64,000 nucleotides of DNA, from assembly GCA_946902875.1 (NCBI GenBank), contig OX336343.1:20879596-20943595 (forward strand), given 5' to 3'. The notes below the pieces were generated by a model. That model saw only the letters and a program-made list of their open reading frames with translations, was not told where the DNA came from and did not search any database. Origin of the DNA: Nematopogon swammerdamellus. Lineage: Eukaryota > Arthropoda > Insecta > Lepidoptera > Adelidae. The position numbers and the translations under genes are program-made. Below are positions 31,766 to 42,528 of this stretch, one piece after another; position 1 is the stretch's first letter, and each line of letters begins with the position of its first letter.

Positions 31766-32370
31766 AACCGGCCAAGTGCGAGTCGAACTCGCGCACCAAG
31801 GGTTCCGTATCGCCATGTCATGGTTAGCGCCTCTCACGCCATCTGTGGCGTGTTATGAAATGCTTCATATTAGGTTAAATGTCATTAATAGTTAAAACGC
31901 TTCATATTCTATTCTGCAGATGGCGCGGCGCGCATACACTTTTTGGTTTCTTCTATGGGGACCTTCGTGATTTTTTTACTTTTTCTTATTTTTATTATTT
32001 GTTGTTATAACGGCCATAATAACACATATTCTGTGAAAATTTCAACGGGCTACCTATTACGGTTCAAGAGATACAGCCCTCGGACAGACGGACGGACGGA
32101 CGGACAGACAGACAGACAAACGGCGGCGTAGGCTTAATAATTAACCGCACTGAATGAAACGTCGGTCTAAACAGCTATGTAAATAGTTCGTGTTTTCCGT
32201 CCAGTTGAGTGTAGCCGGCACGACCGAAGGGAAGCACTGACATGGCACCTAGTTCACCCGGTGTTATGGGCTGACATCACGGACGTTGTAGGTGATGTAG
32301 CCAACGGTGTCAGTTTCCATAAAAAAAAAAATAATAATAAATAGGGTCCCGTACCGGATACGGAACCCTA
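31766..32370 (+). mobile_element. Family F interrupted by a SINE A body
   Basis: F runs from AAAACCGGCCAAGTGCGAGT to GGCGTAGGCTTAATAATTA (32136) and resumes with ATAGGGTCCCGTACCGGATA and GGAACCCTAAAAA at 32341-32373. Between them, 32137-32332 is a 5'-truncated family A body with A-run. The insertion splits the conserved TTAGTAATAGGGTCC block, so the SINE is the younger element. Confidence 0.8.
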
Positions 32371-32562
32371 AAAAATATGTGAAAACTTCGACGATTTAGC
32401 AGAGGCGTGTATTCGAAATGTTTCAAATGACAAACTGTCGGCGCCTGCCGCTCAAACAGGGACCAACAAAGTGCTGAAAATCCTTTCGCTTTAAAAAATG
32501 CGCTCACTGTTTATGACATGACTTTAATAAAATTCCATCCATGCACATGACGTATGCGTATT

Positions 32563-33428
32563 TGTCAGCCTCGGTAGCTCAGTGGTGCTGTCGGTTGACT
32601 GTAGATAAGCACACCTGGGCGCGGTCAGTACTTGGATGGGTGATTGCTCGACCGTTGTAGGCTGACCGTGGTTCGGATTCCACGTAAAACTATAGGTCCC
32701 CTCCCTTCTTACCTTACTAGCCCAAATGCATCTCTTCCCGTGCATGTCGTAAAAGGCGATTTTTTTTATGTAATCCGGTATAGGTGGCTGAGTGAGAGGT
32801 GGAGGGTGAGAAGGGACCAAAGCGCATGCTCCGACCAGCCAATATCACCTCCGAGAAGGTAGGTGCCATACCGGAGACTTCCCTAGATTGCTGGCTATAC
32901 TGGACTAGAGGAGAACACAACCGAGGCTGCTATGCGGCCATCTTACATCCAGTACGGTGGTATCAACCCAGTCGGCTACAATTTGAGCCTACCACCTAGT
33001 AAGGGGCAAGGGAACGGACCTACAGTTTTACACCGGTTCCGAACGGTGAAGCAGCAGGTGTAGGTATACACGTAAATTTTTTCGTCAGAAAAAACTCAAT
33101 GGTACACGCCGACGGGATTCGAACCGCGGACCTCTCGCATGAGAAGCCGATGCCCAAACCACTCGGCCACCCGCCGCTTTGGTTAAGGGTTAAGGACAAG
33201 ATGCCGTGTTTAAGAGCGACAGGCTAGCCAACTCTCACCATGGAACGGTCCTTCCACCGAGTCATGCAGCGGGTGGGTCTCCTTGCCTTACTTGCTGCTT
33301 GATATTATCATGTCCGAATACTTTGCTACACGTGGTGGTCGGTGTTGTGCTGTAATTTACTCGAGTACCTGCAGCACAGCTCCGATTACTCTGCTTACCC
33401 CGATCGTCGGGATACAGCGCTTGGATGT
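32563..33428. mobile_element. Nested block: A head, C element split by SINE B
   Basis: 32563-32717 (+) is an A head with the AAGCACACCTGGGC 5S variant, ending in CTTACTAG. It continues as C head CTGCATCTC-like text and GTCGTAAAAGGCGA to 32760. 32765-33176 is a complete minus SINE B (A-run side first, TGTAATCCGGTATAGGTGGC, ending CACTCGGCCACCCGCCGC). The C element then resumes at about 33183 (AAGGACAAGATGCCGTGT) and runs to GATCGTCGGGATACAGCG (33428). B thus landed inside GGCGA|CTAAGGG of C. Confidence 0.75.
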
Positions 33429-33520
33429 CTATGCAGGTACCTCGCAAATTTGAATAATATTGAAAATTTAATTTATTTTCATAAAATATAAAAAAGTAAT
33501 ACAAATAACTAAATAATTTT

Positions 33521-33801
33521 GTACCGTGTGGGCCGGTACAAGAATAGCCCCACTGCATCTCTCCCCGTGTATGTCGTAAAAGGCGACTAAGGGATATGCC
33601 TCCCTTCTTATATTACTAGGTGGTAGGGTTTTTAACCGGGTTGGTACCCCCGCACTGAATATAAAGGTCGGTCGAAACGGCTATGTAAATAGTTTGTGAT
33701 TTCCGTCCAGTTCAGTATAGCCGGTACGACCGAAGGGAAGCACTGTCGTGGCACCAAGTTCACCCGGCGGTATTATGGGCTGACATCATGGATGTTGTAG
33801 G
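33521..33801 (+). mobile_element. Chimeric SINE: C head on A body, 3'-truncated
   Basis: TACCGTGTGGGCCGGTACAA, GTCGTAAAAGGCGACTAAGG, GATATGCCTCCCTTCTTATA, TTACTAGGTGGTAGGG: the same junction as 13457 and 17424 with one change. Ends at GGATGTTGTAGGCATTAGCC without the A-tail. Confidence 0.8.
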
Positions 33802-34380
33802 CATTAGCCCGCTGGATGGCAAGGCTTGAATGAAGTATGAATATTGAAATGTTTCAAAGTATTATTTTTATCAAACCAGACAAATCCGAAGCATTGAGTG
33901 CCAGAAACAACGAAATCAAATTGTAAGATTAGATTAACATCACTGTCTGAAATGCCTGAACAATATGATTTTTAAATTAGCCCCGTTTGACTTTGGAAAG
34001 GGGTTACATTTTATGGATAAACATCAGTAGCAAAATTACTTGAGTATCTAAATTTAATTTAGAAACCTGTCAACTTACTGGATACTATGTAAGCTAATTG
34101 GTAGCTTTATGAAATTTTAGATGATCTTCTCGTCTCGCTCGATCAATAAAGAACTTATTGTCGACTATCTGGAATCTTTGCTTTCAATGGCTTCAGTGGT
34201 TTGTTGATTCAGTTGCTACGGCTCGTTCCTTGTTCAACAATAATCTATACTTCTACACTATCAACACTAATATTTTAAAGAGGTAAAGTTGTAAATTGGT
34301 GAGTTTGGATGTAGGAGGAAATCTCTGGAAATACTCATTCGATTTCTTTGAACAATATTTAGAATTGACCTCAAGGATGG

Positions 34381-34931
34381 ACATATGGCATCCCTTATTC
34401 CCTGCCACCCGTCCTATCTCCGTATGACTCGTCGCAGAGAGACTCAGCACCCTTTTGTTGTTGACATTGGGCTTTTGAGAACCCATCGGTTCTCTAAATC
34501 GTTTCTTTGTCGCACCACTCACCGTCATGAATTGCTGCATGTCACAAATCAGCACATGCGTGTCTAGGCAGTGGCAAACATTTTTGTATAGACTAAGTGG
34601 ACATTGAAAAAAATTCCAGTGAAGTTTCTTGTCAGTTCTTCTTCGCTGTGATAATCGAACTGGCGGAATGTTACAATGTAAATATGACAAATCTGAGCGC
34701 AGTGTACTGCCAATAGATGCTAAATAAACAATAAACAATAAACAATAAACTAGAGTGTGGAACTGTCTTCCGGCGAGTGTATTTCCTGAATCCTTTAATC
34801 AAGCGTCGTATTAACGGACTAGACAGCCTAGCAACAGTCCGCAAATCTGCCGGCATGGCACCTAACTGAGCGTGGTTTCGTGAGGAGAGGTGATTTTGGC
34901 TCTGTCGACTGCACCTTTGGTCTCTCGGCAC
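34381..34931 (+). pseudogene. LINE ORF2 C-terminus, split by another LINE 3' end
   Basis: First part: ASLIPCHPSYLRMTRRRETQ, HPFVVDIGLLRTHRFSKSFL then CRTT (to about 34525). Second part resumes at 34752: RVWNCLPASVFPES then NQASY. The stretch between them, about 34526-34751, ends AATAAACAATAAACAATAAAC and is an insertion of the family at 14165. After the frame the sequence GGCATGGCACCTAACTGAGC and TTTTGGCTCTGTCGACTGCA matches the copy at 59850-60296. Confidence 0.7.
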
Positions 34932-34941
34932 CAACCGAAAC

Positions 34942-35207
34942 TAGAGAGCGTTTCAACTAAATCTTCCCTTCGCCGTTATGTTGTCTCCACTGTCTATTTG
35001 TCAAAACAGCGTTGAGGGTTGCTATGTGTACAGATTTACCCGTAATTATCGATATGTACCGTATTTATTATACGGTAAATACCGATTACATTATTAGGTA
35101 ATAATATAATCTTCACAATCTGGCAACACGAATTTAAGCACTGACAGTGACACTAACATTGGATCCAACTTATCGGCGAAGGGAAGATTTAGTTGAAACG
35201 CTCTCTA
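34942..35207. mobile_element. MITE, about 266 bp
   Basis: TAGAGAGCGTTTCAACTAAA, TCTTCCCTTCGCCG on the left; CGGCGAAGGGAAGATTTAGT, TGAAACGCTCTCTA on the right. Perfect arms of about 34 bp. Flanking TA on both sides could be target duplication or part of the end. No ORF. Confidence 0.8.
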
Positions 35208-35214
35208 ACAAAAA

Positions 35215-35450
35215 AATCTATCATGCGCTAACTTCTTAACCTTCTGTAAGCTGTCATTGAATAAGTCCACTTCCTTGTAGTCACTGTTGTACTTTTTGCT
35301 GGCTCTGATTATAAACGAATTCTGTCGATAGCGTGTGAGGCAGAGTGGCACATGCAGCAGACAGGTAGATCTAGTCAGGTTGGGACGACACGGCACTCGC
35401 ACGAGCAGAAGACTGAGAAGCTCAGGGCAATCAACTTGAGCGTTATGGCT
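35215..35450 (-). pseudogene. LINE ORF2 C-terminal fragment
   Basis: The minus frame reads AQVDCPELLSLLLVRVPCRP, NLTRSTCLLHVPLCLTRYRQ and NSFIIRASKKYNSDYKEVDL then FNDSLQKVKKLAHD. It matches the tail of the element at 21311-22285 position by position (LTRS..LFHVP, NSYIRR, VDLFHDS). Truncated at both ends. Confidence 0.75.
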
Positions 35451-35671
35451 GGCTATGTTAGTTTTAAATGATCATTCGGTAGACGTCGCTGTTCCACATA
35501 CTATTATGATAATGTATGGCAAACCACCTTTATTTTTACTTTCAAGCGACTGTAAAGATGAAAGGAAGTATGTATTGTTATCGTCAAAAATTTCAAAGTT
35601 GAGATTTCCATTGATTTGGGCTATATATCGGTCCAGGATCCCAAAAAAGTGGTTTTGAAAACATGTATGCG

Positions 35672-35722
35672 AGGGTGTGTGTGTGTGTGTGAGGGTGTGT
35701 GTGTGTGTGAGGGTGTGTGTGT
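35672..35722 (+). repeat. (GT)n with GAGG interruptions
   Basis: Three blocks of GTGTGTGTGTG separated by GAGG: a compound microsatellite. Confidence 0.9.
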
Positions 35723-36099
35723 CCGTTCATTGTTCGTGCCCCAGAAACACCACAATAAACATCACATTAATCAATTTTAATCGAAAACAAGCGGCCCACC
35801 TCGCGCACTCAAGTAGCATGACTGACCGAGATTGCTTTCAAGAATTATTTTCGAGGACAGGCATAGAGATGTCATAGAGACGTGTGAATTTGTAGCTGGC
35901 CTGTTCTTTCATGAATAATGACACATAAATTAGAAGAGATTGGCATGCTGTTCAATTTTTAGTAAATCATTTACTAATACCACAGATTACTTAATAGTTA
36001 CTTCGTAACAGATAAATCACTCCATAGAAAATGTTCCTACCTTCGGGCTTTAATAGCCTACTGTTTCACATCGCCAATCGCTGCGTGCGAAATGTACCT

Positions 36100-36420
36100 T
36101 AACGATCGAGTGTAAAGTGGTTATTGCTTTGCAGCTGCGCGCAGTTGCGTGGGCGAGCGTCTATGTATACTTCGCGCGGCTGACGAATTGCTACTGAAAA
36201 ATACCGCCGGCGGCCCGTCGGGCGGTAGGTAGTTAGCGCGCGCAAGTACATAGAGTGCGTGAGGCCTGCTAATACCACATGCAACCGACCTACAGCAGGA
36301 CGCCGCCGGCACAAGCGACGGGTAACATTAAGCGTCCTAGTCCAGGACACGGGCACTTGAGCGGAGGGGAGATTTGGCAACAGTCCTGTCCAGATCTAGG
36401 GAGCGCAATGACCTAGTCCA
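36100..36420. other. GC-rich island of unknown role
   Basis: Much richer in C+G and CpG than its flanks: GCAGCTGCGCGCAGTTGCGT, CCGCCGGCGGCCCGTCGGGC, TAGTTAGCGCGCGCAAG. Open frames on the minus strand resemble no family I know. It could be a promoter with first exon or an old transposon. Confidence 0.3.
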
Positions 36421-36539
36421 GTTCCCTTTTCCTTTTGATGTTATTCAAATTTACGTGTTTGGAGTTTTAGCTACATGCAGTTCAATTCTACTAGTTAATC
36501 ATGCAAGTTAGTAATTTTATTTTTATTTAATAAAGACGG

Positions 36540-37317
36540 ACATAAACCGTCCACCAAATCGCGATGAAATGATTTTCCCAAAAAAAGTACTATAAAATTA
36601 CCGAATCTGGGAAAAAGTTTCAGAGCTTTTCGTCTTCAAATATGGACCCCTTTCGAACCCTGAAGTTTCGAAACCCTATCCTGAAACATCCTTTATACGG
36701 GTGATTCAGGATAGGCACGAGAAACTTCAGGGTTCAAAAGAGGGCCATATTTGAAGACGAAAAGCTCTGTAACTTTTTTCCAGATTCGGTCATTTTATAG
36801 TACTTTTTGGTGAAAATAGTTTTATCATTATTTGATGGACGTTTATCGTTTTTTTCTACGCGACAGCGAGCTGAGCGGGGCGCGTGCGTGAGTCGTGCGG
36901 AACGACGACGAAGCACTACGCACAAATGTCCATTCTGCATATGCAACATTCAACACTGCAATATTCAACACTCGGACGGACAGACAGACAGACGGTAGCC
37001 ATCTAGCCGTGTAGCCTTAGTAATAGCTTCCGTATGCGAGTACGGACACCTATAGAATTGAACTGCTTGTAGGTAAATTCCAAACATGAAAGTTCAATGA
37101 CATCAAAAGAAATTAATGTTACTGGAGTAGTCCCTAGACCTAGACAGCAACGTTGCCAATTTTCTTAAGACTCACTGTCCAGTGTCCATCTACAATTTCC
37201 AAGTTTTGTATGAAAAAAAAACCACGGAATTTCGATTTGAGTGATAAGGATTTTTTTCTTCTAATAATGAGTACTTTCTATTCCTGAAGTTTCTCTTGCC
37301 TATCCTGAATCACCCTG
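36540..37317. mobile_element. CAGGGTG-type MITE with inverted partial copy
   Basis: 36698-37317 has ends CGGGTGATTCAGGATAGGCA and CCTATCCTGAATCACCCTG with TA on both sides. An inverted partial copy (36540-36690) lies head to head with it: AGAGCTTTTCGTCTTCAAAT and ATTTGAAGACGAAAAGCTCT face each other around 36691. An F/H-like piece (GACGGACAGACAGACAGACG) sits inside at 36970. Simpler copy: 51037-51502. Confidence 0.7.
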
Positions 37318-37699
37318 TATACTAGGTATACTACATACTCCCATTTCATATACGCGATACTGGTAGGCTGGAACATTGGCAGCGTAAAAGGAAACCACGG
37401 CAAATCTTCAGAATTCAGAATAATACAATTACGTATTCGTAAGGAACTTTAACAGGTGAATAATTTCACATCAAAAAAGAGAAGCCTAAAAAAACAACTT
37501 TTTGAATGAATTGAGTCAGCGGACCAAATCGATAGGTTCAAGGCCGCGACAGGACCTCTCATGGCTTCCGACAATACTTGGCATTCGTCCAACGGCGCTG
37601 CTTATAACAAATGTTTACAAGGGCGTAGCCAGGACTTTGTTTTTGGGGCAGGCAAGGGAAAACTAATAATGTGCATGCTATAAAACTGATATTTATTAT

Positions 37700-37815
37700 G
37701 TATGTATGTATATATTCTTTATTGAACACCAATTTATCAAACTTAGGTACAACAGGCGAGCTTAATGCCGCGAGGCATTCTATTCTAACTAACCTTTGGG
37801 ATGTGGGAGAAGTAC
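37700..37815 (-). mobile_element. LINE 3' end remnant
   Basis: Minus strand: CCCAAAGGTTAGTTAGAATA, GAATGCCTCGCGGCATTAAG, CAATAAAGAATATATACATA. It matches the trailer of the LINE at 45889-47018 (CCCAAAGGTTAGTTCGTAAA, GCCGCAAGGCATTAAACTCG). Confidence 0.65.
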
Positions 37816-38157
37816 ATGCAGGCGAACAAGAATAGTTTGTGACAATGTGTTAGATTAAAGAAATATGTATGATAAACTACGTACGAATACTACATAGATA
37901 CTTTAATAAGCATATATATGTATATAATAAACTTACATATTATGTACATTAATCGGTGGTACCGTTGTGCAACACAATCAACTGAATGACAGGAGAGTAA
38001 GAGAAGGGGAGTAAAGATATGTACTTATGTAATATAAATTGCATTTACTTCGGTAAGGAAAGGAGAAGTTTGTTTAAATTTATCTTAAATACATTCATAG
38101 ACGTAGAGGAGCGTAAATGCACAGGCAGATTATTACTGGATTATTAACATTTAATTG

Positions 38158-38385
38158 TTTGTTAATTAAATACCAATATATATATTTTTTTTTCAGATTT
38201 TTTATTTTTACCTATAGCTCAACAATTTAGTTTAAAGTTGACCTTTTGAGCCTTATTTGCGCCTTAAGGTGAGAGAGGCTATTCTGTCGTCGTTTAGCAT
38301 GACGTCTTGTCCTGATCCCTTAGTGGTATTTTACGACATGCACGGGTAAAGATGCATTGGTGCTATAATTTTTAATGTACATTGT
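38158..38385. repeat. Copy of 23065 segment, then C fragment (minus)
   Basis: 38158-38262 matches 23065-23165. 38270-38385 is a diverged C head in minus orientation (GATCCCTTAGTGGTATTTTACGACATGCACGGG). The candidate exon next to the first copy is absent here. Confidence 0.5.
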
Positions 38386-38504
38386 GGATACACAGTGGAC
38401 TTATTATGTGGATGTATTTTCATGTTTCCGAAATTTTATATAATTTTTATTATTTTTCGTTTCATTTAATTTAGTTTTGTAACACGTTCAATATTTTCGT
38501 TTAT

Positions 38505-38784
38505 GTAGTCGACATTGCTAAGAAAATAAGCAAGCTGAAGTGGCAGTGGGCTGGGCACATCTGTCGTAGACCCGACAACCGATGGGGTAGACGGGTGCTC
38601 GAATGGAGGCCACGTACAAGCAAACGTAGCGTGGGACGCCCCCCGGCTAGGTGGACAGATGACCTAAAAAAGGTAGCCGGGAGTGGATGGATGAGAAGAG
38701 CGGAGGACCGCGTGTGGTGGCGTGCCTTGGGAGAGGCCTATGTCCAGCAGTGGATCGATACAGGCTGATGATGATGATGATAAT
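38505..38784 (+). pseudogene. RTE-clade LINE C-terminus with (TGA)n tail
   Basis: VVDIAKKISKLKWQWAGHIC, RRPDNRWGRRVLEWRPRTSK, RSVGRPPARWTDDLKKVAGS and LGEAYVQQWIDTG then TGA at 38766-38768, followed by (TGA)n. The frame is uninterrupted over 87 codons, unlike the copy at 20468 which has a frameshift. Only the last part of ORF2 remains. Confidence 0.85.
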
Positions 38785-39381
38785 ATTTTAGCTTCTATTA
38801 TAAAATGTAAATAAAAAATAATAATTCCTTTATGTGAAAAACCTATTTTCGACTTTCAGTCAACTTTTTCCATCCATACTACCGTTCTTTATAAAGGACA
38901 TATTTTTCCCACATTTTCGGAAAACTCAGAATTTTACAAAATATTGTTCTATTGATTTTAAAAACATAAAAACAACGTGTTCCCTTCCCTTGCCTGTTAA
39001 TAGTTGGTACGTTCAAATTGCAGCTGATTGAGTTAGTACCACCGTAATGAATGTAATGTGACCGAAAAAAATATCAGTGACAACTGCGTTAAGTATGTTT
39101 TGTACACTCAATTATATTATATTTATAATTGTTTTATCTTTTCTATACTTAGGCAATTTAGTTTTTGTTTACAGCTGATCGTCCGTCACTCTCCGACATG
39201 AGGGCCCAGCGTTGGAGCGAGCGAGAGAGTAGATGTTATCGTTAGGTTCATTGCCGCAGTATACCGGCAGAATAGATAAAGCTCTTATCAATTAGGGTGC
39301 TATAGTTTTTATAACAAGAGTCATAACACGGATAAACAGGGTGGTGGTAAAATTATTTTTCCCTTAAATATTAAATCTTTC

Positions 39382-39571
39382 ATATATTTTTAATTAGAAA
39401 AATGCAAATCGAAAATCATTGGATAAAATACATCCCGACCAGGCTTTGAACCTGGGTCTCTGGTTTGAGCCGCCAACGCGATAACTAACAACACCACCGG
39501 GCCGTTAAATATTATCGGGATGTATTTTTTCCAATGATTTTCGATTTGCATTTTTCTAATTGAAAATATAT
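39382..39571 (-). repeat. Foldback element enclosing a tRNA-like sequence
   Basis: Arms 39382-39438 and 39514-39571 are reverse complements over 57 bases with 2 differences (TTAGAAAAATGCAAATCGAA, AATCATTGGA, ATACATCCCGA). The roughly 75-base loop on the minus strand reads GCCCGGTGGTGTTGTTAGTT, ATCGCGTTGGCGGCTCAAAC, CAGAGACCCAGGTTCAAAGC, CTGG: a tRNA-like unit with a B box GGTTCAAAGCC and T-arm CCAGG/CCTGG. It is not a clear functional tRNA because the 5' acceptor strand pairs poorly. Confidence 0.7.
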
Positions 39572-39689
39572 AGAAAGCGAGTACGTGCTTAGTACTAACA
39601 TACCTAACATACATAAATTTCAGTTTATACTTATTTTCATTTGTGATAATTTTAGGAGTCCACGGTCAGCCAGGCACACCACCGCTCAG

Positions 39690-40045
39690 CCACGCTCGCT
39701 TGGTCGTGCCGGCTACACTAAAGTGGACGGTTTATTGGTTTAATTATTTTTCGTAGGCAAATACATTTTGCCCTTGAATTCGTCATATTACTTACTCGTA
39801 TATTCCGAATAGCAACTATGTATATAGGAACAACAATGACAAACAATGAAAGACAATGACAAGGGCTGTCCAGAACCAAGACAACGGAAAACACGAACTA
39901 TTTGCATAGACGCTTCGACCGATATCGAGTGCGGCGGTACCAATCCGGGCGTGTTAAATTCTACCACCTAGTCAGTTAAGGGCCAAAGGGCAACACTGGC
40001 ATGGCACCTAGTCACCAAGGTGTTATGGGTTTCAGTAGGTGACAC
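39690..40045. mobile_element. SINE A fragments in opposite orientations
   Basis: 39690-39730 and 39885-39975 are minus A-body pieces (GGAAAACACGAACTATTTGC, GTGCGGCGGTACCAATCCGG). 39990-40040 is a + A 3' piece (CTGGCATGGCACCTAGTCAC, AAGGTGTTATGGG). Confidence 0.6.
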
Positions 40046-40053
40046 AGTCAAGC

Positions 40054-40459
40054 GGCGGGTGGCCGAGTGGTTTGGGCACCGGCTTCTCATGCGAGAGGTC
40101 CGATGTTTGAATCCGGTCGGCGTGTACCAATGAGTTTTTATCTGATGAAAAAATGTAAGTGCATACCTACACCTGCAGCTGTTTCACCGTTCGGAACCGG
40201 TGTAAAACCTTAAGTACCTTCACTTGGTGGTAGGCTCAAATTGTAGCCGACTGGGTTGCACCACCATACTGGATATAAGATGGCCGCATAGCAGCCTCGG
40301 TTGTGTTCTCCTCTAGTCCAGTATAGCCAGCAGTCCAGGGAAGTCTCGGGTATGGCACTCGGTATGGCACCTACCATCTCGGAGGTGATATTGGCTGGTC
40401 GGAGCATGTGCTTTGGCCCCTCCGACTCAGCCACCCATACTGGATTACATAAAAAAAAC
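40054..40459 (+). mobile_element. SINE family B, full length
   Basis: AGCGGCGGGTGGCCGAGTGG (A box), GGCTTCTCATGCGAGAGG, diverged B box TGTTTGAATCC, CGTTCGGAACCGGTGTAAAA, TGGTGGTAGGCTCAAATTGT, TCCTCTAGTCCAGTATAGCC, TCTCGGAGGTGATATTGGCT, CTCAGCCACCCATACTGGAT, ACATAAAAAAAA. A tRNA-Leu/Ser-like origin for the head is inferred from the TGGCCGAGTGGTTT arm. Contains a small duplication (TATGGCACTCGGTATGGCAC). Confidence 0.88.
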
Positions 40460-40689
40460 ATGTTAATTAGGGAACACTGTCTATATTGTAGCATGCTGTA
40501 TAAATATTATTTATATGACCCGGTCACGTCAAACAGTCCCCAGTTATCACTATCAGAGTCCCGGCCAATATCATAGCAAGGGCAAGCGACGAGTAATACA
40601 GCACGCCTATTCTGTTACTTTGCACATAGCGCGCTATGAGAGATTGCGCAAATAGAGCCAATAGCTGTATTGTTGAAAAATTAATAGTA

Positions 40690-40916
40690 TTTTTTTTTAT
40701 GGAAACTGACACGTTTGGCTAGATCACCTACAACATCTGTGATGTCAGCCCATAACAAGTAGTGAAGTAGGTGCCATGTCAGTGCTTCCCTTCATTTCAT
40801 GTCGGCTACACTAAACTGGACGGAAAACACGAACTATTTACAGAGCCGTTTCGACCGTCGTTTCATTCAGTGCGGTGGTACCAACCCGGACGGGATGAAC
40901 CCTACACCATGCATGG
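40690..40916 (-). mobile_element. SINE A, head missing
   Basis: T-run, GGAAACTGACACGTTTGGCT, then the body to GACGGGATGAACCCTACACC. 5'-truncated. Confidence 0.8.
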
Positions 40917-41530
40917 CGACCGAATAAAAGTGGTCAAAATAGTTCTCCTGCTTTTCTTTTTCTCTGTAACATCGTACTGGGCGTCTTCAACGATCCTTCA
41001 ATAAAAATACAGTCCACTTCAGTGCATCAAACCGTAGCAGTTTGCATTGCATTTTATTGAATGAAGCTTGCTTGATTAATGTGCAATTGTATTACATAAT
41101 AATCCATCGCAATCACAGGCGTGACTGATAGAATAGATAATGCATTTAGGCATTAAGTTCACCTGTGTTACTTTGTTCAAAGAGTGAAATAAAGTATAGA
41201 TTATTTATCTATTTTTATAAATGAATGAATTAATGAATAAAAATAAGTATAACGCCCTATGTGTTCGATAAACAAAGCCACACCAGCATATATTAATTCA
41301 AATACAAATTGCGCCCGCTGCGATAAGAAAACAGAATCGTCAGGATGTTTAAACTATTTAATGCACAACACACTGAGCGTAATCGCGTCTCACTGAAACA
41401 GTTACCTCCACGCCAGCCGCGAGTGCAGTGAACTGACGTGCTTCGACGCTGCAACAACGGATCTCGAGAACCGCTGGACTTGATTTAACGGATCTTTCCT
41501 CGCAGACAGGTATGTGGACAGGTTTCATCT

Positions 41531-41937
41531 AGCGGCGGGTGGCCGAGTGGTTTGGGCATCGGCTTCTCATGCGAGAGGCCCAAGGTTCGATACCGGTCGG
41601 CGTGTACCAATGGGATTTTTCTAACGAAAAAATGTACGTGCATACCTACACCTGCTGCTTCACCGTTCGGAACCGGTGTAAAACTATAGGTCCCTTCCCT
41701 TGCCCCTTACTAGGTGGTAGGCTCAAATTGTAGCCGACTGGGTTGGTACCACCGTACAGGATGTAAGATGGCCGCATAGCAGCCTCGGTTGTGTTCTCCT
41801 CTAGTCCAGTATAGTCAGCTATCCAGGGAAGTCTCCGGTATGGCACCTACCTTCTCGGAGGTGATATTGGCTGATCGGAGCATGTGCTTTGGCCCCTCCG
41901 ACTCAGCCACCCACACCGGATTACATAAAAAAAAAAT
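41531..41937 (+). mobile_element. SINE family B, full length, reference copy
   Basis: Module order as in 40054-40459. A box GGTGGCCGAGTGGTTTGGGC at 41536-41555, near-consensus B box GGTTCGATACC, shared central block AGGTCCCTTCCCTTGCCCCT and TACTAGGTGGTAGG, GGGTTGGTACCACCGTAC, 3' region as the LINEs at 24166 and 59850, ACATAAAAAAAAAA tail. Confidence 0.9.
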
Positions 41938-41954
41938 GAGTGTTTTATGGATAT

Positions 41955-42322
41955 AGTTTTATGAAATCTGTCACCGTTGGTTATCGCGACCATCACCTGC
42001 TAACACTACACCCTATTGATGTTAGCCGTGACGTTGTTCTTGTCGGAATTAGGTGCCATGTTAGAGTTTCCTTAACGTCGTGCCGGGTACACTGAACTGG
42101 AATGGAACAACACTGACATAGCCGCTATGACCGACATTTCATTCAGTGTGGCGGCACCGGTCCGGTTAAACCCTTCCATCTCATAAGGCAAGATCAGGGA
42201 TCGACAGTTTTACGTGTAATCCGAACCACGGCCAGCCAGAACGGTCCGATATCGCACGGTGGGTGTCGCTTAAATTCGACGATCGCACGCCAAGCATTCC
42301 GCCACAGATTATCGGGCTGATA
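41955..42322 (-). mobile_element. Diverged relative of SINE A without a clear 5S block
   Basis: Minus strand: ATCAGCCCGATAATCTGTGG, CGGAATGCTTGGCGTGC, TTTAAGCGACACCCACCGTG, CCGTGGTTCGGATTACACGT, then a recognisable A body (GGTGCCGCCACACTGAATGA, CAGTTCAGTGTACCCGGC, CTAACATGGCACCTAATTCC). It has the tRNA-like ends of the head. The middle is not recognisably 5S beyond TTAAGCGAC. Either an older lineage or a decayed copy. Confidence 0.65.
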
Positions 42323-42528
42323 AAGTATTAAGAGTGCGGAATACCTTAAGCTCGAATTATAATATCGCCCCCATTTCTCTGCGCAATCTCACTCTCCGTC
42401 TCGCTCGCACACTAGTTCTTGCGGTCACGCGAGGTCAAAGTGATTTCGTAGGGTCAACTGAAACGATTGTTGGACGGGTACTCGTAAGTAATAAAATTGT
42501 GTGCAAAATTGAGTGCAATGCGCGATAG

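Noticed and set aside
34253..34738. 161-residue minus-strand frame
   Set aside because: It runs antisense through LINE fragments on the plus strand; no family resemblance.
35677..35877. Open frame MCVCVRVCVC...
   Set aside because: It is translation of the (GT)n microsatellite.
36099..36380. 93-residue Arg-rich minus-strand frame
   Set aside because: GC-rich sequence tends to be open on several frames; two frames overlap and neither shows a known motif.
41536..41610. tRNA-Leu/Ser gene candidates (also 40057, 59228 and reverse copies at 33110-33176, 55130-55203)
   Set aside because: A and B boxes are present, but the sequence continues into the SINE B body each time and the acceptor stem does not close. 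They are SINE heads, not tRNA genes.
42340..42490. Possible promoter and first exon ending at CTC|GTAAGTA
   Set aside because: Only a single donor-like motif and some CpG content; no downstream exon could be tied to it.
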